64,000 nt of DNA from Orobanche coerulescens (lineage: Eukaryota > Streptophyta > Magnoliopsida > Lamiales > Orobanchaceae), in assembly GCA_033398695.1 (NCBI GenBank), contig CM065802.1, positions 169,627,965-169,691,964 of the forward strand, read 5' to 3'. Position numbers and translations under genes: made by a program. This document shows positions 57,754 to 64,000 of the stretch, piece by piece. Positions within the stretch are counted from its first letter, which is position 1; the number at the start of each line of letters is the position of its first letter. The notes under the pieces were generated by a model that saw nothing but the letters and a program-made list of their open reading frames with translations, did no database searches and was not told the origin of the DNA.

Positions 57754-58353
57754 CCCCCCAAACTTATTTCGCATCCCAAAGGAGGAATAAGTTTGAAAAG
57801 AGAAAGGAGTGGCTTTGTTAATGGAGTACCTGATCACTGTGGCTGAAATGGCGGGTTTGTCGGCGAGCTCTGGGCCGGGTATGTCCTATCGGCCAGGCCT
57901 TTCGGCCGATAGGCTGGGCCGATAGGAACTTCTGTCTCATACCATGCTCATATCGGGCGGGATATCGGTCGATGTGGAATTCCTGTCGACCACTGCTTGT
58001 AACATAAAAATTTTTCTAATTTTCCTCAGCCTATCGGCCGGGCCTATCGGCCGATATGCTCGCCCGTTAGGATCTTCTGTCTCAAAAATTTTTTTCAGCT
58101 CGTTCTACTTCACATACTTGGTCCCGTTTTTGCTTGGATATGGCGATTAAAGACCTGCAAGTATTCAAAACTCGGCGTGCATGGATTAGAGCTTAACAAA
58201 AACTAACAAAGCTACTACGAAATTAGAAACTACAAAAATCACGCAAACGAAAAATCGAAAATAAATGAATAAAACGAACTAATATACATACATACGTTGG
58301 GTTACCTCCCAACAAGTGCTACGTTTAACGTCTTTAGCTAGACGATACCTCAT
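57754..58353 (-). other. Internal polypurine-like tract and palindromes of element I
   Basis: TAAGTTTGGGGGG on minus at 57754-57766 repeats the 3' tract. CCTATCGGCC palindromes follow at 57885-58058. A GGGAGGTAACCCAACG motif (58296-58311) sits next to the end of the protease ORF. The second ORF remnant seen in B is not recognisable. Confidence 0.5.
57885..58058. repeat. CCTATCGGCCGATAGG palindromes in the 3' interior of element I
   Basis: CCTATCGGCC (57885-57894), TTCGGCCGATAGG (57901-57913), CCTATCGGCCG (58030-58040) and CCTATCGGCCGATATG (58043-58058). Same motif as the LTRs of this element. Confidence 0.7.
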
Positions 58354-60866
58354 TCAACCCGGGTCTTCAGTGACAACTCCCCCTTGAACGGGTTTGTTGA
58401 TATCAAGATAGCACACGCTCCTCTCATTAGGTCGAGACTCGTTCGCCTCCAACATTCGAACATACTCCGGCAAATCCTCGGAAATTTCATCAACCTCAGA
58501 ATGTGAGTAAATGGAGTGTGAAATACAATGCTCCAACAAGTCGGTCGGGGGCGGCATAATAGACTCAATTTCAAAACATTCCTCGGGCGCATCGTCGGGC
58601 TTCTTCATCGCGTCATAGATGGAAATTTTCAGATTTTGATCGTTAACCCGGAAAGTAAGATCGCCCTCCTGGACGTCTATAAGTGCTCTCCCGTTGCTAG
58701 AAACGGTCTCCCAAAGATCAATGGTTGATTTTCATCCTCGGGCATATCAAGAACTACGAAATCGGTAGGAAGACCAAGTGTTGGACTCTAACGAGCACAT
58801 CCTCCACAATTCCCCTCGGATAAGTGATCGACCGGTCCGCCATGAGTAGAGAAATGGTAGTCGGCTTCATCTCCCCAATCTTCAACCTCTTAAAGATGGA
58901 TAGAGGCATAAGATTTATGCTTGCCCCGAGATCACACAACCCATTACGGAACGTTTGGTCGCCAATCATGCATGTCAAAGTAAAACGTCCCGGATCCTTC
59001 TGCTTGAGTGGGAGCTTGTTTTGAATGATAGCGCTACACTCCTCTGTCATATTTATTGTTTCAAACTTCCTCAACTTCCTCTTGCTTGCCACAGCGTCTT
59101 TCAAGAATTTCACGTAACCCGGCATGTCTCTCAAAGCGTCTAGAAGTGGAATGTTGATATTCACCTTTTGAAACATGTCGATAAATTGTTGAAGCTTTTC
59201 ATCATATCTCGACTTGGCCAAACGCTGTGGAAATGGAGCTTTTTCCTCAAAATCTTTCATATTCGAACTTCCAGGAGCCTTTCGGCCGATAGGTGGGTCG
59301 ATAGGCTTCACTGCCGGCATGCTGTATGGGTATCGGTTGGGCCTATCGGCCGATAGGCTGGCCGATAGGTTCTGCTGTATTCCATCTTCTTTCTCGTTTT
59401 CTGCTCCCGTTTCTAATACATCTTTGTTTCCGAGTTTCTCAACTTCAGCCCCATGATTATCGTACCTCGTTCCACTCCGGCTCGATTGCGTTGCATTGTT
59501 GCGTCTTCGGGTTGGTCTCGGTGCTGCTCGGAAAATGCCCCGGCTTATGAAATCCGGCTTGGGCGTTCGCCATTTGACTCATTTGGGTCTCCACCATCGA
59601 CATCTGCTTAGTCAAGGCTATCACCGAGTTTCCAATAGATGTCACACTATGCTCGAGAGCTCCGAACCTCTTGTCTACTTTATAAATAAAATCTTTTTGG
59701 CTCGCCTCTAATCGTTCCAACATCTCTTCCATAGGTGTCTTAGCAATCGGCTCTTGAATAACCCCGTTTTTCACGTTAAATCCCGGTGGTGGCTGGAGAG
59801 CATTGTTCGGGTTGGCATAGGAGAAATTAGGGTGGTTTCGATTGTTCGGATAAGAGTTCCCCCAATTTCCCCCTTGCCGGAAGTTTCCTCCTTGCATGTA
59901 GTTCACATCCTCCTTAACTGCAATCGGCTCGTTTAACTCTTCAAAAACTGAATTGACTCCCAAAGTATTCTTTCTTAGCATCTCAAGCTCTTTTTGTTGT
60001 TTTTCAATTTTTGCCTTCAAATCACCGTAGGCGTCCTTGTCACCGTGGAACCTTTCTTCTTGTCATCTTCCGATCGGTCACCTCCTCGTAATCATTGTTG
60101 ACCGCTAGCTCAATGAGATTCTTGGCCTCTTCATAATCGTTAGCCAGAAATCCCCCTTTCGATGAGTAGTCCAACTCTCTTCTAGCCTTCCTCGTCAAAC
60201 CCCGATAAAACCGAATATAGATTTCCTCTTTGTCAATTCCATGCTGTGGGCATTTGCGAAGTAGCTTCTTAAATCGGATCCATGCCTCGTATAAGTATTC
60301 ATCCTCATATTGCTCGAATTGCAAGATATCGTTGATTTGTTTTTGCACCTTCGAGGGAGGATAGAACTGTGCTAAGAACAACCGAGTCATCTCTCTCCAA
60401 GTACCAATTTCCTTCCGATCTAAGCTCTTGTACCAATCTAGTGCATCGTCTTCTAAAGAGAACCGGAATAGGCGGAGCTTAATGACATCCGGAGGCACTC
60501 CGTTTTGCTTGATAGTGGCACATATGTCCAAAAACGACTCAAGATGAGCGTTTGGATCTTCATTCACCCCCCCTCCGTATGTTTGAGACTTCACTGTAGC
60601 AATGAGGGACGGCTTAAGCTCGAAATTGTTGGCATCAATCTTTCCCCAACCTCCTTCTTGATAATCGTCCAGCTTAGGTCGGAAGCGGGCATTCAAAGGG
60701 ATCTTCTCGGGACGAGTTCTCGTGGTTGGTCAACAATGCCGGCCATGGTATCAATGAAAGGTATAGTAATAGTCTCGGTTCTCGCTTCTTGCTTCTTCCT
60801 CCTCAAAGACTTCTCGATTTCCGGGTCCAAAGGAAATAAGTTCTTTCCTTGGGATCTCGTGATCAT
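58354..60866 (-). pseudogene. gag-protease polyprotein of element I (several frameshifts)
   Basis: ATG at 60864-60866 (MITRSQGKNLFPLDPEIEKS). Gag domain: NEDPNAHLESFLDICATI, LDWYKSLDRKEIGTWREM, LLRKCPQHGIDKEEIYIRFY. Then an NFRQGGNWGNSYPNNRNHPN segment, a coiled-coil-like stretch, a linker containing palindrome-encoded residues, and protease with CDLGASINLMPLSIF and a later FGRPFLATGRALIDV part in another frame. Frame changes occur near 60690, 60040, 59460 and 58760. It ends VVTEDPG at 58354. No reverse transcriptase follows. Closely parallels the protein of B but is clearly diverged. Confidence 0.85.
59280..59369. repeat. Palindromes inside the gag-protease coding linker of element I
   Basis: TTCGGCCGATAGGTGGGTCG (59281-59300) and CCTATCGGCCGATAGG (59342-59357, perfect) followed by CTGGCCGATAGG. 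On minus they are read as SLSADRPN and PIDPPIGRK in an open frame. The homologous linker of B has none. Confidence 0.75.
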
Positions 60867-61014
60867 GCACCGCCTACAAGGAAAAGAAAACAAGATGTGA
60901 GGAAACGAGATCGAATATTAATAATAAAAGTAAACTACCTAAAGTAACAATCTATTCTTTTTCGAATTATTCCCTTAAATTTTCTATCAACTCCCCGGCA
61001 ACGGCGCCAAAAAT
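60867..61014 (-). promoter_or_regulatory. Leader and PBS of element I
   Basis: TGGCGCCGTTGCCGGGGA on minus at 60992-61009, five bases inside the LTR, the standard Athila/Tat primer site. Confidence 0.85.
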
Positions 61015-62447
61015 TGATCGCTTGGATTCGCGTAGTATGGTTTTCAAATCCGATCAATTTTAAAATTTGTAAAACCTCGGAGTATTTCCAAGGTGTCGAA
61101 CCCAAGGGAATTGATGTGTCGAAAATAAAGGAATTAACTCTACTCAAAATTTGACTGCTATTTAGGAATCCGAAAAATTGTTTTGATTCTAATTAACTAA
61201 TTTTAAAAATCGAAGAACAAAAATTAAATAAAAGATGAAATATCTAAATTAAGCAAATAAAGCAAATTAGCAAGATAAAATCACAAGTCTATAGGTAATT
61301 GATCCTAGGGTAGTATAATCTAATTGAGTTCACACAATTCGTTCACTTGATTCCTTCTCCCCAAAATTTAATTCAATCCTAGAAATAATCACTCGTCGAT
61401 CTAGAATTCTGTCAAGGCAACCTAGAAAGATAGTTAATTAAAACCCTTTTCGCCTTGGCTCAAAGAATTAAAATCACTTAAAAAGCACCAACTTATTTAT
61501 CTATGATTTATCTTTCTCCGCTAGGTCTCAAGATAAAATCATATTGTGTGTCAAGTATTTCCACTAATCAATTACTCCTTCCGGACAAAATCAATTAGCT
61601 AACATGCATCGATTAAGGGCCCTTTAATCTAACATGAGATTTAACACAACTTGAACACAAGCCTAGGATGAAAGGTCAAAAGGTAATCAAAGGAACATCA
61701 TGTGAACATCAATTAAAATTACCAACCCTAGAATCAATCAATGAATTAGCCAGACATACTTGAAATTAAACAAGAACTAGCTGAAGAATGCATATTATTA
61801 ATATAAAAAGAGAGATTACAACCCGTACGTATGAACTCCGAGTCTTCAATAATAATTCTCCTCCAAAAAGTTCTTGAATCAAAGGAATAAATCTTGCTAA
61901 AAAGTGTAAAAATCTGCTTAATATGATAAAAGAGTGATAAAGGCTGATGGAAGATAGATCAAAGATGATGAAACTAGGTCTAAAAACAGGTTTATATAGC
62001 CTAAGGGGTTAAAATCCCGATTAGCCCTAATCTAGGAAATAAATAATATCCAAAAGAGTCAAAATCCGTCCAAAAACGAGAGCCCGCTGGGAAGCCTTTC
62101 GGCCTGGCCTATCGGCCGATAGGCTGGCCGATAGGTGGTTCGTCGATTTCTTCACTCGATAGGCAGGAGCTCCTTTCGGACGGCCCTATCGGCCGATAGG
62201 CTGGCCGATAGGGTCTTCTGTTTGGCGCAAAAATCCGTTTCTTCGTCCGTTTGACTCGACTCTCGGTCCTTTGTCTCGTTTTGGGTCCTTTTGGCTCTAA
62301 AAACCTGCAAACACACTAAAACCAACCCAAACGCGTAATACGGCTCGACTAATCATAAATAAGCCAAATACGAGCACATTAATCACGAAACGAGATAAAA
62401 ACCTAGTATAAAATCCTAGAAATAAGTGGTAAAATTACCACTTATCA
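61015..62447 (-). repeat. 5' LTR of element I
   Basis: 1433 bp. TATA on minus at 61991-61998. Perfect CCTATCGGCCGATAGG at 62108-62123 and 62185-62200, each followed by CTGGCCGATAGG. Confidence 0.9.
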
Positions 62448-64000
62448 CACACCCCTGAATGAGTAATCTCACTGCTTTCATCAAATTAATGACTCTTCTA
62501 GAATAGTTGGGATTACCTCCCTGAAATACACATTCGACCCCATCGTCTGAAATGATAGTGACCATACGCTTACAGACACTAATGACGGCATCGTGACGAT
62601 CCATCCAATCAATACCCAGAATGACGTTGTCTCTCGGTAAATCTACCACGATTAGGTCTGCTAACCAATCACGGCCATGAAGTTGAATCGAACAATTCTT
62701 AATCTCACGATTCTCGATAATTCTTCTACCATCAGGTAGACCGATGACATAAGGCTCACAACTAGTAGCACTACCCAGACATAGTCTACTCAAACATGAT
62801 TCGGAAATGAAAGAACGCGATGCACCAGTATCAAAAAGGGTACACACAGGTTGAGATAGAATATCAAGAGTACCTGAGATCATCCGGGCCTCAGGATCGT
62901 CGGTCTTCTTCCTTTCGTAAATTCGGGGCTTGCCGGCCCCCGAACCGGACGCTCCCGTCTGATAACTCTTGGCTCCGCCTTTGTTAGCTCCTGTCGTCTT
63001 AAATGACGCGGACTGAGTGGCCTGATTCGGAACTGCTGACTTGTTTGGGGCCTGAGATGTCGCCGGAGTGGGTTTGGAGTCCCTTCGGCAAAAATGGGCC
63101 CTATGCCCCGCAATTCCACAGTTATGGCATGAGACAGTCTGCCTCGGACACTTAGTACTGAAATGACCCTGTTCTTCACAGTTGAAATAGGTGATGGCCG
63201 AACTGGCCGTTCTGGACTGAGATTCCGTGAGTTTCGGCGTCATAGGAGTTCGCTCGGAAAAAGTAGAGCCCGCACGTGGTTTCTTGAAAGTGGCCTAGCT
63301 GCCGTCAGACAGATTACGATTTTTAGACTTCTTGCCAGTAGATGAAGTTTGATTCTTAGCAATTTCCTTAGCGGTAAGCTCATACGTAAGAGCTTTCTCG
63401 TTGAATTCGGACAGAGTGGTGCAATGATGATTAAGCAACTGTAGTCGCATACAAGGTTTCAACCTCTTGCTGAAATACTTGATTTTCTCCGCCTCTGAAT
63501 GAATGATAGACGAGGCAAAAGGAAGAAGTTCCTCAAATTTCTCGGCGATGGTGAGAACATCGTCATCCGCTGATGAGTCGGGAGTGAGTAATTCTAATAA
63601 CTTGGCCTCTCTGAGTGGGGCCGGATAATACCTCTCCATCATGAGAGTCTTGAACTGTTCCCAAGTACAAAATCCGTCGGTGGGCTTCAACGATAACCAC
63701 CATGAATGAGCGCTCTTACCCAGATAGTAAGCCGCGACTGAAACTTTGTGTCCCTCAGGATAGTCCACCATAGCAAACAGTTTCTCGAAATGCTCGAGCC
63801 AGTGAATGATATCCGTCGGTTCAGATGAACCCTAAAAAGTAGGTGGTCTTTGGCGACAGATGTCGCCAATAATACTGCTCACACCCCTCTCTTGCCTCTG
63901 AGGTGGCGGAGGAGGAGCCTGTTGATTCTGGGTAGCTGAGTTATGCATCGTTTCCATTAGTTGTGCCATCTGAGTCATTTGCGCCATCATGCCCTACATA
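62448..64000 (-). pseudogene. gag and protease start of element H
   Basis: From the right edge: a methionine/glutamine-rich start (MAQMTQMAQLMETM), SSEPTDIIHWLEHFEKLF, gag core SAHSWWLSLKPTDGFCTWEQ, PLREAKLLELL, two zinc knuckles, and protease FDTGASRSFISES with NVILGIDWMDRHDAV. The first knuckle lacks its first cysteine (YFNCEEQGHFSTKC); the second (CHNCGIAGHRAHFC) is complete. Stops near 63831 and 63292 interrupt one frame. The protein is cut after LLIQGCV by element I and continues at 54973. The 5' LTR is beyond the window. Confidence 0.85.

Larger units (their letters stand above)
54979..62447 (-). mobile_element. Element I: non-autonomous Tat/Athila-like gag-protease element
   Basis: LTRs 54979-56396 and 61015-62447; perfect CACAC duplications at 54974-54978 and 62448-62452. 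Minus-strand order: 5' LTR, PBS TGGCGCCGTTGCCGGGGA, gag-protease (60866-58354), non-coding region with palindromes, conserved block, polypurine tract, 3' LTR. No reverse transcriptase or integrase. Same architecture as element B. Confidence 0.9.
49676..64000 (-). mobile_element. Element H: Tekay-type chromovirus with nested element I
   Basis: 3' LTR 49676-51978, chromodomain to reverse transcriptase 52018-54973, element I 54979-62447, protease and gag 62448-64000 and beyond. Inserted into the second LTR of G with left flank GATAG. Removing I plus one CACAC copy leaves H's protease and reverse transcriptase in the same reading frame. Confidence 0.9.

Noticed and set aside
57541..57837. Cysteine/phenylalanine-rich ORF in element I
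   Set aside because: Low-complexity reading of A/T-rich sequence on the reverse side of the polypurine-like tract; not conserved in B.
54979..62447. Element I as an endogenous retrovirus with an envelope gene
   Set aside because: No third ORF with signal peptide or transmembrane segments is present; only gag-protease is recognisable.

Overview
This window is plant nuclear DNA made almost entirely of nested LTR retrotransposons; I found no host protein gene, tRNA or rRNA. The plant assignment rests on the lineages present. There are Tekay/Del-type Ty3 chromoviruses (iMet-type PBS TGGTATCRGAGC, C-terminal chromodomain), Tat/Athila-type Ty3 elements (PBS TGGCGCC..., gag-protease with a DLGASINL active site), a probable Ty1/copia LTR, and a PIF/Harbinger-type MITE. 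The species cannot be named from this. Element letters A-I are mine.

Layout, left to right. A (1-5822, minus) is a tandem array of a gag-only Tat-like element in which consecutive units share an LTR. A sits inside the 3' LTR of B (5823-13508, minus), a Tat/Athila-like element with gag and protease but no reverse transcriptase or integrase. B sits inside the 5' end of gag of C (13509-15867, minus), a Tekay element of which only the gag start, PBS and 5' LTR are in view. A short low-copy stretch with a MITE (16539-17246) follows. D (18103-41985, minus) is a Tekay element flanked by a near-perfect 5-bp duplication (CCACA/TCACA). Inside D lie F (24437-30736, minus, Tekay with pol) and E (30737-38267, plus, 4.4-kb LTRs around a 391-bp non-coding interior). 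One deletion explains the truncation of F, D and E. Next come a probable copia LTR (42066-43735) and its leader, and G (44071-49675 plus an unseen part, plus strand), a second giant-LTR element with a 390-bp interior. G is interrupted by H (49676-64000 and beyond, minus, Tekay), which is interrupted by I (54979-62447, minus, gag-protease element like B) with a perfect CACAC duplication. The right side is therefore a four-level nest (copia < G < H < I) and the left side a three-level nest (C < B < A).

All coding regions are decayed by stops or frameshifts. D, F and H keep near-continuous pol frames, so they were full polyproteins until recently. B, I, A, E and G lack reverse transcriptase and integrase and would have needed those enzymes from other elements.

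The most unusual pattern is regulatory. Nearly every LTR family carries a cluster of short palindromes just upstream of its TATA box. The palindrome differs between families (GGCGATCGCC in A, GTGCCGCGGCAC in B and F, TTACGGCCGTAA in C, TTACGTACGTAA in E, TAGCGCACGCTA in G, CCTATCGGCCGATAGG in I, GCACGAG/CTCGTGC arms in H). Some palindromes are shared between unrelated lineages, vary in copy number between the two LTRs of one element, and recur in internal regions, including a gag-protease coding linker. A second conserved signal is a small hairpin 18-20 bp from the LTR beside the polypurine tract of all five Tekay-type elements whose 3' ends are visible, with a compensatory base-pair change in D.
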